From positions 157,277 to 221,276 of the forward strand of contig JAWKLX010000010.1 in the NCBI GenBank assembly GCA_041392505.1: 64,000 nucleotides of DNA, read 5' to 3'. Below, piece after piece: positions 18,892 through 28,246 of the stretch (within the stretch, counting starts at the first letter, position 1; every line of letters starts with the position of its first letter). The notes under the pieces are model-generated. The model ran no database searches and had not been told where the DNA came from. It saw only the letters and a list, made by a program, of their open reading frames with translations. The translations under genes and the position numbers were made by a program. The stretch comes from UBA6168 sp041392505. Its GTDB lineage: Bacteria > Bacteroidota > Bacteroidia > Chitinophagales > Saprospiraceae.

Positions 18892-19840
18892 CCCACAGCA
18901 GGGACACACCAATTAAAAAAAGTGGCTTCTCCTCCCTTATCCAGTCCCACAATAAGTACACTTCGATTAGAATTTTGCATTTGCTGCTGTCCGTTTATGC
19001 GACATTTGACATGGTTACCAACTATAATCGGAGATGAAACCAACAATACTGGCCCATTTTTGCCTGCCCCACAGCATGAACACCTCAAAACCCCTGTATT
19101 CATTGGGTTTCAAAAGGTGGGTACACATATAGATGGTTTTGCTCCAAATAGTTTCGACACAGCAGGGACACATATACTCTCTTTTACTGATTAATATTTT
19201 CATATTCAGTTGATAAACAGTGTTTTGTGTCTTTCGTTTTGTTCCTAAAAAACACCCCACGATAGGGACACACATTTATTTTCTGATCCCCTTTCAGGTT
19301 AAAATATTGTCCAAATGTGTTACTTTACCCAAACATGAGGGGCATCCATGTAATTATTAGTGGAAAACAAACGATTCCCGCACGTTTTTCCCACATTATG
19401 GACACATCCCACAACAAGGACGCGGGCCTCCCACCTAAAGAACGCGGAGCAAACACATCAGGTACCCTAAAACCCCACGATAGGGACACACATTACCCAC
19501 AATGGGATAACCGGGAAAACACATTAAGGACACCACTCCCCCACGGCAGGGACACGAATAACCCACTCGGAGTCTACACATTTTTGCGTAAATAGCTGAT
19601 TATCAGCATCATAATTGATGTTTAAACTATAAATAAGAAACTATTAAAAAATAACCTTTTAAATGGTGTTTTTTTTTATTTTTTATTTAAAATTTCCAGC
19701 TAATAGAAGAAAAGCCACTATCATCGGTTTGCAGTAAATCAACTTTATTGAGATATAGAACGCGTTTATTTTTAAAAGACCAAGTGTGTCCATGGCGTGG
19801 GAGGTAATAGACATGTGAGTACATGTGTCCCCAATGTGGA
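18892..19840. repeat. iteron array of the replication origin
   Basis: A 17-bp motif, consensus CCCAC-RNNA-GGGACACA, recurs at 18892, 18946, 19068, 19156, 19256, 19390, 19408, 19474 and 19540 on the plus strand, with a degenerate copy at 19496. It occurs inverted at 19785-19801 and 19824-19840. The best copies are CCCACAGCAGGGACACA, CCCACGATAGGGACACA and CCCACGGCAGGGACACG. Spacing is irregular (18 to over 100 bp), so this is neither a CRISPR nor a simple satellite. The position between rep and parA, with a DnaA box beside it, marks oriV. Confidence 0.88.
19590..19720. other. AT-rich stretch, probable DNA unwinding element of the origin
   Basis: This stretch is almost entirely A and T, with long T and A runs around 19650-19700, and lies between the direct and the inverted iterons. 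In iteron origins such a stretch is where strands first open; that role is inferred from position. Confidence 0.5.
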
Positions 19841-19928
19841 CAGGTAGATAGATTCGCTAAAGTTGCAGTAACAGAAAATCACGGCGTTTAAGCATCTGTA
19901 GAATGAAGTTTCATTCTGGACAGAGTAT

Positions 19929-20070
19929 TCGTTATTTCGTTATTTAATGAAATATTTAATTAAACATTTCCCTTATTTCTTTTTTTCATTTTTTGGGAAA
20001 TGAACCAATGCTTAATATTGCGGTGTGAAAAGAATTGGTTTCGTTATTTCGTTAAATCATTATTTCTATA
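19929..20070. repeat. TTTCGTTATTTCGTTA repeats in front of parA
   Basis: Two clusters precede parA: one from 19929 (TTCGTTATTTCGTTATTT, then TGAAAT), and 20039-20070, whose 32 bases are identical to 7914-7945. They fall 80-220 bp upstream of the parA start, where a partition operator/centromere would be expected. Confidence 0.65.
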
Positions 20071-20149
20071 TCGAAATAGCCTACCTTTTTCTGTTTCGGG
20101 CATAAAGAAGCCTAGTAAAAAAACAACTAATCAATAATCAGCAAAGCTT

Positions 20150-20791
20150 ATGTCATTGGTCATTGGAGTGGTATCACAAAAAGGGGGCGTTGGCAAATCC
20201 ACCGTATCCCGATTGATCGCTTGTAATTACGCAGCCAGCGAATGGCAGGTTAAAATCGCCGATATGGACTTGGCGCAGGGTACGTGTACCAGTTGGAACC
20301 GCCGCCGCTTGCAAAACGGAACCGAACCCAAAGTAGCCGTGGAACAATTTGTGAACGTACCGGATGCCATCAAAATGGCCAGCCAATATGACCTGATTGT
20401 TTTCGATGGCGCCCCCCACTCCACCCGGATGACCCTCGACATCGCCCAAGCCAGCGATTTGGTCATCCTGCCTACGGGCGTTTCCATCGACGATCTTGAA
20501 CCCACCATCAAGCTTGCCCATGAATTGAAGAAAAACAAAATCCCGGTGAAAAAAATCGCTTTGGCTTTTACCCGGGTCGGTAATAGCGACCTTGAAGTGG
20601 CCGAGGCAACTGAATATGTCCAGGCCAGTGGATACCACTTGCTCGAAGGGGTTATCCATGAAAAGACGGCCATCCGCCGAGCTAGCGACGAAGGAAAATG
20701 TGCGACAGAGACTCCCTACAAAACCATCACCGAAAAAGTGGACACCTTGGTTCAAGCGATTGTCAACAGAGCCGAAGTGGTAAAGAAATAA
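20150..20791 (+). CDS. parA: ParA-family partition ATPase
   Basis: A 213-residue deviant-Walker ATPase that segregates low-copy replicons. The Walker A box is SQKGGVGKSTVS (Lys11 signature lysine, Lys16, Ser17). The A' box is ADMDLAQGT with Asp38/Asp40, and the Walker B-like strand is LIVFDGAP with Asp86. There is no N-terminal DNA-binding domain, so it belongs with the short type Ib/ParF-like ATPases, which need a separate small DNA-binding partner. That partner is probably the 75-codon gene 102 bp downstream. The ATG at 20150 gives the standard start. TTTCGTTATTTCGTTA repeats flank it on both sides. Confidence 0.93.
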   Translation: MSLVIGVVSQKGGVGKSTVSRLIACNYAASEWQVKIADMDLAQGTCTSWNRRRLQNGTEPKVAVEQFVNVPDAIKMASQYDLIVFDGAPHSTRMTLDIAQASDLVILPTGVSIDDLEPTIKLAHELKKNKIPVKKIALAFTRVGNSDLEVAEATEYVQASGYHLLEGVIHEKTAIRRASDEGKCATETPYKTITEKVDTLVQAIVNRAEVVKK

Positions 20792-20816
20792 TGAAATAGC
20801 GATTTCGTTATTTCAG
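20786..20816. repeat. AACGAAAT-type repeat between parA and its partner
   Basis: AAATAATGAAATAGCG then ATTTCGTTATTTC overlaps the parA stop codon and the gap to the small partner gene. It belongs to the same family as the copies at 19929, 20039 and 21141. Confidence 0.55.
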
Positions 20817-20893
20817 TATTTCTTCTTTTCTTTACGATCAAAGGCTTCAATGGCCTGATTTCCATGTTTTGCAATAACTAATTTTCATCAATT

Positions 20894-21121
20894 ATGGCCA
20901 AAATAAGCAAACCATCCACCTCCAACCGTAAAGGTGCCCCACCACCAGAATTTGAAGCCAGCGTCAATCTCAGCCGGAACCCCGACGATGACCTCAAACC
21001 GCTCAACTTTAAAGTGAAGGCCGATTTCAAAAGGGAATTCAAAACGTTTGCAACAGTGAACGACATGAGTATGGTCCAGTTGCTGCAAGAGTGTTTTGAG
21101 TACTACAAGCGGAGCAGGTAA
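20894..21121 (+). CDS. small ribbon-helix-helix-like centromere-binding partner of ParA
   Basis: A 75-residue basic protein with a disordered N-terminus (KPSTSNRKGAPPPEF) and a C-terminal ~40 residues that fit a ribbon-helix-helix fold. The strand is LKPLNFKVKADFKREFKTFA and the two helices follow in TVNDMSMVQLLQECFEYYKR. Position right after a short ParA, size and fold match ParG/Omega-type proteins that bind the centromere and repress the operon. That role is inferred from context and pattern. It is flanked downstream by a series of palindromic TTTCGTTATTT/AAATAACGAAA sites that are plausible targets. Confidence 0.75.
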   Translation: MAKISKPSTSNRKGAPPPEFEASVNLSRNPDDDLKPLNFKVKADFKREFKTFATVNDMSMVQLLQECFEYYKRSR

Positions 21122-21140
21122 GGATATTTCCACCTATCAT

Positions 21141-21585
21141 ATTTCGTTATTTATTTAATTAAAGAAATAACGAAATATTCTTCCAGTTCGGCTTTACTTG
21201 ATACTCTGAGTGACGTGGATTGCACGGTTTTGCTCAAATCGCTGATTTGAGTGGTGTAAATCCGTGCAAATCCATTCTGTACTATGTTCACTCCATGCTT
21301 CACCTCTACCCTACCCTTTTGCATGCCGTCTTATTCTAAAATGTTTCGTTATATATAGATTTAACGAAATAACGAAATGTTTTTCTTGGTCAGTAGCTGA
21401 AGGATTGCTGCGTACATTCCATTTATCAAAGAATTAGGTTGAATTGAAGAGTCATCGAAATCTTGTGCGGCAAGGAATCCCAAATCCACATTTTTATCTC
21501 AGTGTCTCGTATGATGCGAACTTGTTTGAGTAGAAATTCCGATGCTCGTTTGATTCGTTATTTATACATTTAACGAAATAACGAA
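21141..21585. repeat. three palindromic TTTCGTTA/TAACGAAA sites downstream of the partition genes
   Basis: At 21141-21176 ATTTCGTTATTT is paired with AAATAACGAAAT. At 21344-21378 TTTCGTTA is followed by TTTAACGAAATAACGAAAT. At 21554-21585 TTCGTTATTT is followed by TTTAACGAAATAACGAA. The three sites are about 205 bp apart, with unrelated sequence between them and no gene. Confidence 0.75.
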
Positions 21586-21784
21586 TTGTTGATTGAACGG
21601 GTAGGTAGAGAGTTTTCAGAGATAAGAAGTTGGCCTCAAGCTTTTTTGTAGATGATCTGCTTTCCGTTTGAGGGGATTTTAAAGCGATTTGAGGGATGAA
21701 ATGGTCTTTTGGTTGGCCGAAGCCACAAAACGGGGTCGGATTGTTTTAAACGCATTAAAACGCGTTGTGATGTTTTTCCTTGAT

Positions 21785-22230
21785 TTAATAACGAAAACGT
21801 TATTTAACGAAATAGTATTATTTAGAGCAGCTCAGTTAGTACAGACAGGAAAGCACGCAGATCGAACGGATTGAACAGATTGCCGCTGATTGTTGATTCA
21901 GGGCATGCAATCAGCCCTGAAGAAACAAGGAGTCTGTTCCTTTTCTGCCATTGATAACGAAAACGTTATTTAACGAAATAGCGATTATTTAAAGTAGCTC
22001 CGTTAGTACAGGCAGGAAAGCACGCAGATCGGACGGATTGAGCAGATTGCCGATCCAGAGCACGCAATCAGCCTTGTGGAAACAGTTAGTCTGTGAAAAC
22101 AGGCATTTTGGTCCCTTTAGCATATTAATAACGAAAACGTTATTTAACGAAATGGCGATTGTTCAAAGTAGCACAATTAGTACTGATGGGAAAGCATGCA
22201 GATCGAACGGATTGAGCTGATTGCCGATTC
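21785..22230. repeat. three ~170-bp direct repeats with AACGAAAACGTTATTTAACG cores
   Basis: The core ATAACGAAAACGTTATTTAA then CGAAAT starts near 21789, 21955 and 22129, giving periods of 166 and 174 bp. Each core is followed by a related ~60-bp tail containing GTTAGTAC, AGCA-GCAGATCG and ACGGATTGA. No credible coding frame is present in 21122-22506. The set is next to parA and its partner and looks like a centromere array. Confidence 0.8.
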
Positions 22231-22242
22231 TTAATACTACAT

Positions 22243-22313
22243 CCACTCATTCATCCACTCATTCATCCACTCACTCACTCACTCATTCATTCATTCATTC
22301 ATCCACTCATCTC
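22243..22313. repeat. CATTCATCCACT simple-sequence tract
   Basis: A low-complexity run of CATCCACT, CATTCATC and CACTCACT units follows the centromere-like repeats. A further TCGTTATTTCGTTATTTC copy lies at 22337-22354. No function is evident. Confidence 0.7.
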
Positions 22314-22506
22314 AACCCATGCCAATCTTAAAGAAATCGTTATTTCGTTATTTCTTCTTTTCGTTTGCCAGTCCAAGGCATGACAAAATCTCGGGTGTCG
22401 CAGAAAGTCAGCCCTTTTAATTCCCCGTTTTCGATGTAGCAGATGTAAAATAGGTGGAGCGCCCGTCTTTGGTTGTGAATGCAAAAAAGGTTTTGCCTCA
22501 AGCTGA

Positions 22507-23115
22507 ATTGCGTTCCGACAAGCTGCGCTGCAAAGTGAGGTGAATGCCCTAAAAGCGCAGCTCGAACTTCACTTCCTGTTCAATACCCTCGACAGTATCA
22601 GTGCCTCTGTGCCCCCACAAATGGAACACACTAAGGAGTTGATCGCAAAATTGGCCGGCACTTTCCGGTTTGGCTTGCGGTCGAGCGAGTCCGAAACAGT
22701 CCCGTTGAGGGAGGAGATCAATTTCCTGAAGACCTATTTAGAGCTGGAAAAGCAACGGTTTGGCGACCGTTTGGTCCCTGTTTTTCAGGTAAATGATGCT
22801 TTACTGGAAACCTCCATTCCGCCCATGCCTTTACAACCTTTGGTGGAAAATGCTATTAAACACGGCGTTGGGAATAGCGTCGAGCCGGTTACGGTGGGTA
22901 TTTCAGTGAGTAGGGTAGGGGAGAGGCTGCGTTTTGAAGTGTCCGATACGGGGGGAGGCTGTGAATACAATATGGATGGAAATATTTTTGAAAAAGGGAT
23001 TGGGCTTCGGAATACACAGCTGCGACTGGAAAAGCAGTTTGGCCAATCTTTGCAAGTACAGAAGAATAAGCCACAGGGCTTGATTTTTAGCTTTAATCTG
23101 CCGTTAATTCGTTAA
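22507..23115 (+). pseudogene. LytS-type sensor histidine kinase, N-terminally truncated
   Basis: The frame holds the kinase core of a LytS/YehU-type sensor: linker AFRQAALQSEVNALKAQ, then LELHFLFNTLDSISA with the phospho-accepting His, then an N-box (PLQPLVENAIKHGVGN) and a G-box (FEVSDTGGGCEYN). It ends GLIFSFNLPLIR. The membrane sensor domain that should precede the core is absent: an in-frame stop lies at 22504 and the upstream DNA is repeat sequence. A GTG at 22540 could start a soluble fragment of 191 residues. With the damaged LytTR gene that follows 105 bp later, this is a decayed two-component pair. Confidence 0.78.
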
Positions 23116-23150
23116 ATCATTATTTCTTTATTTAAAGAAATAATGAAATG
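23108..23150. repeat. AACGAAAT-family repeat between kinase and regulator remnants
   Basis: TTCGTTAAATCATTATTTCT shares 20 bases with the 32-bp copies at 7914 and 20039 and is followed by the inverted half AGAAATAATGAAAT. It overlaps the end of the kinase fragment. Confidence 0.6.
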
Positions 23151-23220
23151 CCTGACATTATTTCTGTCAAATGTTTGGTTGGATTGCACATAATAATAAG
23201 ACATTACACTTCTTAATATG

Positions 23221-23949
23221 AAAGTACTCATCATAGACGACGAGGCTGATGCCCGGAAAATGTTGCGCAGTATTTGGAAGAATTTCCTCAAATGGAAGTC
23301 TCAAAAGAGTGTACTAATGGCTTGGAGGCGGTCACGGCAATTGAAGAGCTGGAGCCAGACCTTGTTTTTCTTGACATTCAAATGCGAGGCATGAGCGGTT
23401 TTCAGGTATTGCAAAAGATCGTTCACATTCCTCAGGTCATTTTTTCTACGGCCTAGATCGATACGCCCTCAAAGCGTTCGACCACAATGCCGTGGATTAT
23501 TTGCTGAAACCTTACACCCCGGAACGCTTTGCTCAAGCTGTCAGCAAAGTGCTATTGTCCGCACCTTCCCGCAACCTCAAACAAGTACGCGAGCTCACCG
23601 AGAACCTGCAACGGGAACAGGCGGACTACCTTGGCCGCCTGTTGGTAGAGCAAGGCAACCGCATGATCGCTTTGGCGGTGGAAGACATTATTTGGATCGA
23701 AGCGGATGGTGACTATGCCCACCTCCATACTGCCCAAAAGTCCTACCTCTCCAACCTCGGTCTCGGTGAATTGGAAAGCCGACTGAATCCTACTATTCTA
23801 TTCCGTATCCACCGCTCTGCCATCATTGGGGTACAGCACATCCAGGAAGTGAGAAAAGACCCCTCTGGCTACTATGTTTTTTAAAAAATGGGAAGCGCCA
23901 TAAGGTGAGTCGATCTTACCAAGAAAGATTGAAAAAGTGGATGGTTTGA
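23221..23949 (+). pseudogene. LytTR-family response regulator, three frameshifts
   Basis: Reading through three frame changes gives a full LytR/AgrA-type regulator. The receiver starts MKVLIIDDEADARKMLRSI, continues after a shift near 23272 (EEFPQMEVSKECTNGLEAVT, then LVFLDIQMRGMSGFQVLQK with the phospho-acceptor Asp), and after another near 23455 (RYALKAFDHNAVDYLLKPYT). The LytTR DNA-binding domain follows (IIWIEADGDYAHLHTAQKSY, then LFRIHRSAIIGVQHIQEVRK). A last shift in a T-run at 23876-23882 separates the final KNGKRHKVSRSYQERLKKW. It is the partner of the truncated kinase upstream. The largest intact piece, 23492-23884, could still encode the LytTR domain. Confidence 0.8.
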
Positions 23950-23965
23950 GTAATGGACAAATGAT

Positions 23966-24014
23966 AATGGACAATGGACAATGGACAATGGACAATGGAC
24001 AATGGACAATGGAC
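23966..24014. repeat. seven tandem AATGGAC heptamers
   Basis: AATGGAC is repeated seven times without error, with a partial copy just upstream at 23952. On the other strand it reads GTCCATT. It lies between two decayed genes and close to another AACGAAAT-type copy at about 24021-24041. Confidence 0.85.
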
Positions 24015-24140
24015 AATGTAACGATTTAAAGAAATAACGATTTGTATAATTAAAGATTACTGCTAACTTGATCGCCACTTTGCACATTGTTAACTGCCTA
24101 CTCCCTACTGAGAACTGAGAACTGCCGACAGAAAACTCCC

Positions 24141-26273
24141 TCACCATTCATATTGCAAAAAGAAATTGGGGGCTCGTCCGGCGGCCAATCGGTTGAGTTC
24201 CTGCAATTTGTAATCAGCCTGAGGTTCATCGGGATCGGGCGTGTCGAGAACAAAATCTTTGTCGATGATATTGGTTCGGTTGAGAAGGTTGAAGAAGGAC
24301 AATCCCATTTTCCATTTTCTATTTTTTTTGCCAAAAGAATAAGTAGCGCTCACATCAACGCGGAGGGTACTGGGCAGGCGCTCGGTGTTGAGTTTATCAA
24401 AAGAAAGTTCGTGGGTATAGTTGTCAACTGTGCAATCGGGACAAGGTACCTGAACGACGGTTGGGATAGAGTAGGGGGTGCCAGTACGGAAATGCAGATT
24501 GGCGGAAAGGTCGAATTTTCCCAGATCGAGCATGTTCACAAAGTTGACCTGGTGCCGGATATCATGACGGGCAGGGTAGGTGATACCGCTGTTGAGCTCC
24601 GGGAATTTTTGCTCCACCTGACCGAACGAGTAAGCGAGCCAGATACTATAAGGAGGTATCCGTTTCCGAAAAAGAAAATCGAATCCATAAGCCACCGAAG
24701 AGCCGTCGAATGACAGGGGGCGCTCAAAGCCGCGGTCAACGAGGAGGTTGCGGGAAGTGAGGTTGCGACTGTCTTTATAGTATAACTCGGCATCAATCAG
24801 CATGGACTTGGTTTCGTACCCAGCGCCGAACGTCCACTGCCAAAGCTCTTGGGCAGGAATGCTGTCTTTGGCCAAAGCCCAAAGTGGTTCGCCGGCGCCC
24901 AAGTCGGTGAAATCTACGATTTGAAAAACGAATTGCCAGTTGCGGGCCATGCTCCCTTTTAGGGAAAATTCATTGCCCAAAGGCCGCCAAACAAAGCTGG
25001 CACGTGGTTCGGTGAAATACAAATTACGGGAAGGGAACAGGTTCAGCCGCAGGCCAATCGTGTACCTAAATTGCTTATTCAACTGATGGTCGAAGGCAGA
25101 ATAAAAGGTGTGCAAGCCGAGCACAGAGGTATCTTGCGAAAAAACGTTCAGCTCTTTTTTCAACACGTGGGTGTCGCGGTAAACGAGGTTTGATTGCTGG
25201 GCGGTGAAGTGGTAGCCGAACGTCCATTTTTTGCTTTCATCCATCGTCCAATCAACGTTCATTTGCGTGGAAAAATCTTGCAATAGGTTGGTGGTGTTGT
25301 ACTGGTAAATGAAAATGCTGTCCGGCTCGTCGTTCCAACGGAAGGTGTATTCGTTGTTGAAGGCACTAGCGGCCATTTTGAATTGGGCCTTCAGGTTCGG
25401 CTTCCAATCAGCAGAATGCTGCCAACTGATCCCAAAATTCGAGGCGTTGATCAGGTCTTTGGTACTGGTAAACGTCAACGAATCGTCAAAGGCATAATAA
25501 TAATCCAGCCGGTCGAAACCGGTGTAAAGACTGATCGCATTGTCGTTCTTGTTTTTTCCCTGCCACCGCATTTTTAGGTTAAAATCACCGTACTCGATCA
25601 GCGGGTTCCAGGTGGTGGATTCGTTGTTTTGCCGAAGGCTATCGGGCAAAGCTACCCGGCCGTTCTGAAAAACTTGGTCGAACAGCTCCCGGAAAACCTT
25701 GCTTTTGTTGCTCGCATTGGAAGTCCGCCCTGCCAGAAGAATGGCCCCCCGCTTGTATTTCGTTTTTCGGAAAAGCGGTTTTTCCATAAAAATGTTGGCG
25801 TGCAGCAGGTTGAAACCGATGCCCCAAGTGGATTCGTCCACTAGGTCAGGTCGCCCCTTGATGTCGATTACGCTGGAATTACGCCCACCGTGTTCTGCCC
25901 CAAAATTGCCCCGCCAAACATCCACTTCATCGACGATAAATGGGTTGAAGGCATCGTATTGGCCAAAAAAGTGGCCCGTGTGATAGATCGGAATGCCTTC
26001 CCAAAGCACCAAGTTTTGGTCGGGTGTGCCACCCCGAACGTTGAGCCGGGCGGCGCTCTCCTCGGCACTGCCGATCCCTGGCAGGAGTTGGAGCATGCGC
26101 AACACATCCGGTTCGCCCCAGCCTGGAAGGGTTGGTATTTTTTCTTTTTGAAAATGAAAACTGCCGTTGTCGCCCAGAGTGAGCATATCAACTGAAAAAT
26201 CTTTGATGAGGATGTCGGACATCCAAGTGTTGGCAAAATGGAGGTAGACCGCTTGGCAGGGCCGTTGGAGCAA
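24141..26273 (-). pseudogene. TonB-dependent receptor, plug and barrel part (frameshifted from its N-terminus)
   Basis: A 710-codon stretch with a plug domain (IPTLPGWGEPDVLRMLQLLP, then NVRGGTPDQNLVLWEGIPIY, then VDEVDVWRGNFGAEHGGR) and a ~550-residue outer-membrane beta-barrel. It ends in an aromatic terminal strand (RAPNFFLQYEW). It lacks its own signal peptide and joins the upstream segment (26279-26815) after a single-base shift near 26275, where FSVNELLQRPCQAVY bridges the two. With sigma and FecR genes upstream it forms a Fec-type surface-signalling receptor. Substrates of this group include ferric siderophores and other ligands; none can be named here. Confidence 0.82.
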
Positions 26274-26278
26274 TTCAT

Positions 26279-26815
26279 TTACTGAAAATGATAAGGGTCG
26301 TAGCCAATATAGCTGATTATTAAGGTGTCCGATTTGGCAAAATTGCCCTTGATTTGGATATGCCCCATCGTGTCAGAATAAACACCTTCGGACGTGGCCC
26401 GCACATAAGCCGTTGCACCCATTAAAGGTTCTTTGGTTTCGGCATCGAAGATTTGCCCACAGACATTTAGTTGGGGTGGGGTAGGGGCAGTTTCTTTGGG
26501 TGGCGCATTCCCTTTTTTTATCAATACATATTGGTTGTCCACAATGTCGAACCCCAATCCAGTACCAGCCAACAACTTTTCCATTGCCCGGTCCAGCGGC
26601 ATGCGGCGGATTTTGACCGAAACAAATTTTCCTTCAATCATTTCATCCTCAAAAGAAAAAGAAATGGCGTACTGGGCTTCCAGTTCGGCGAATGCATCGG
26701 CCAGTTTGGTCTGGTTAAATACTACATTGATTTTGGGTAAGGATTGGGCTGACAGGCAGCAAGGCAGAAAGAACAATAAGATTAATGTAGAAAGTTTTCG
26801 GTAGCTCAAGCTCAT
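26279..26815 (-). pseudogene. TonB-dependent receptor, signal peptide, STN and carboxypeptidase-like part
   Basis: A 178-codon frame with a signal peptide (LSTLILLFFLPCCLSAQ). A secretin/TonB N-terminal (STN) domain follows (LADAFAELEAQYAISFSFED, then MPLDRAMEKLLAGTGLGFDI), and then a carboxypeptidase-regulatory-like beta-sandwich (VCGQIFDAETKEPLMGATAY). The frame stops after IGYDPYHFQ, and the receptor continues in another frame at 26273. The STN domain is the part that contacts FecR in signalling receptors, which fits the FecR gene upstream. The two pieces together would give a receptor of about 890 residues. Confidence 0.8.
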
Positions 26816-26873
26816 GATTGTTCAGAGGTCAAAGGTCAGACAGCTGCGTTTTCAGAAGCAAAACGGAAAAGAA

Positions 26874-26912
26874 CGATTTCGTTATTTTATTCATTTCGTT
26901 AAATAACGAAAT
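26874..26912. repeat. AACGAAAT-family palindrome upstream of the receptor
   Basis: ATTTCGTTATTTT is followed by ATTTCGTTAAATAACGAAAT in the short gap between the FecR and receptor genes. It is the rightmost member of the repeat family seen around parA. Confidence 0.65.
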
Positions 26913-26938
26913 GTTGAAATCATTATGGTATTACCAAA

Positions 26939-27637
26939 TCACTTTGGCGAAAACCACACCGAATCGTTCTTGATCTCGTAGTTCAAGCCCATCGGGACGG
27001 CTACCATTTTCAGTGCCTTTTCCAGATCGTTGTTCACAAATTTGCCAGAGAACGGGCTGCCCTTCGAGTCTTCCACCACCACGGTTACATTGAATTGCCG
27101 CTCAATTTCTTTAAAAACCCTACTGCGGGAGGCGCTTTTGAAAACGCTTTCCCCTTTAAACCATTTGGGTGAAAAATCGATGCCCGACCGTTTTTGCATT
27201 CTTCCGTTGGTGACACTGACCTGTTCGCCTGCCTTTATCAATACTTTCTCCGTTCCCTTTGGATTAAAGACCTGCACGATTCCCTCCGTGCATTTTACTT
27301 CCAACTGCTGCTCCCGGGCAAAAACATTGAATATCGTTCCAACAACCTGCACTTTGCCTTGGTCGGTCAACACGGTAAACGTTTTCCCCTTGGCAGCTTT
27401 GAAGTAGGCTTCCCCCTGCAAGTACACCTCCCGGTCGTCCGGCCAATCGGACTCTGTGTAGCCGACCAAACTGGCCGCATTCAGCTGGACGGTCGTGCCA
27501 TCGGGTAGGGTAACAGATTTTTGCTCGCCCATGCCGGAAGACACCACGGCATCGTACCCACTGGTAGGATCACTTTTTTCAGTATAAACAACGAAACCAA
27601 AAGAATGGCCACCGCTGCTGCTGCGGCATACAGCCAT
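26939..27637 (-). pseudogene. FecR-family anti-sigma protein, periplasmic part
   Basis: A 232-codon frame with the FecR domain. KSVTLPDGTTVQLNAASLVG, then REVYLQGEAYFKAAKG and FTVLTDQGKVQVVGTIFNVF are the standard signature, followed by the DUF4974-type C-terminal domain (FKEIERQFNVTVVVED, then NNDLEKALKMVAVPMGLNYE). Such proteins sit in the inner membrane, hold the cognate ECF sigma factor and receive a signal from the STN domain of the receptor. The membrane helix (RQWLYAAAAAVAILLVSLFI) lies in a different frame around 27600, so this part is cut off from its anchor. Confidence 0.82.
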
Positions 27638-27680
27638 TGCCGCCTGTTGATGGAACGGATGGGCGTTTCCGTTATCGGTT

Positions 27681-28049
27681 TTAGAGCTGATGCTTGGCGG
27701 CGATGTGTGAGTAGCAGGGGAGGTGGTGTTGTCGGTTGAACCACTTGTACAGCTGGGCTTCCATTTCCGTGGTTTTAACTTCAGGAGGAAGTATTTCCCC
27801 TTCGGAAATGACTGGGACGGGCGTTTCCTCTTCCGTTTCTTTCGGTGGTTCAGCTTTTAGGCGCTCCTGCAATTTCTCCCAAGAGGCTTGCTCCGAAAAT
27901 GCGGGCATCTCCAGCCCTTTCATCCCCTCGACGATGGCTTGCATGTCGGCATAGTCCTCCCGTTGTTGGAGTTCAGCCAACTCTTGTTCCGTCAACTCAT
28001 CGGCGAGCCAGCGGGCCAGTAAAGTTTCGTCGTGGTTTGTATTTTCCAT
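27681..28049 (-). pseudogene. FecR-family anti-sigma protein, cytoplasmic N-terminal part
   Basis: The frame from ATG 28049 gives the sigma-binding cytoplasmic region (MENTNHDETLLARWLADELT, then EQELAELQQREDYADMQAIV). An acidic linker (KETEEETPVPVISEGEILPP) and EAQLYKWFNRQHHLPCYSH, where the frame runs off, follow. The next piece with the transmembrane helix is found in the frame 27481-27744, and the FecR domain in 26939-27637. Two single-base shifts therefore break one original gene spanning 26939-28049. It lies about 200 bp downstream of its probable sigma factor. Confidence 0.75.
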
Positions 28050-28246
28050 TTTTTGAGAACTTAGGCTTTTGCCCCAGTTGTGCTTAGGGCTTCACCCTAA
28101 GTTGTAATATTACGCCCTTTCAGGGCTTTTGTATTGGATCAAATGCTGTCGCTCCTTGTACTATTGATCCAAACGATTTCAATTCAATTCACCCTACCCG
28201 CCCTTCTACATTTTACATTTTGCATTCATCATTTTACATTTTACAT

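Noticed and set aside
19317..19595. 92-codon open frame in the origin
   Set aside because: It is made of iterons; the repeated His/Asp-rich translation simply mirrors the DNA repeats.
18892..19840. Possible CRISPR array
   Set aside because: Repeat units are degenerate, irregularly spaced and in both orientations, with no cas genes; they fit iterons beside a Rep_3 gene.
21689..22220. Two short open frames sharing LITKTLFNE
   Set aside because: The shared peptide is a translation of the AACGAAAACGTTATTTAACG repeat core, not a protein motif.
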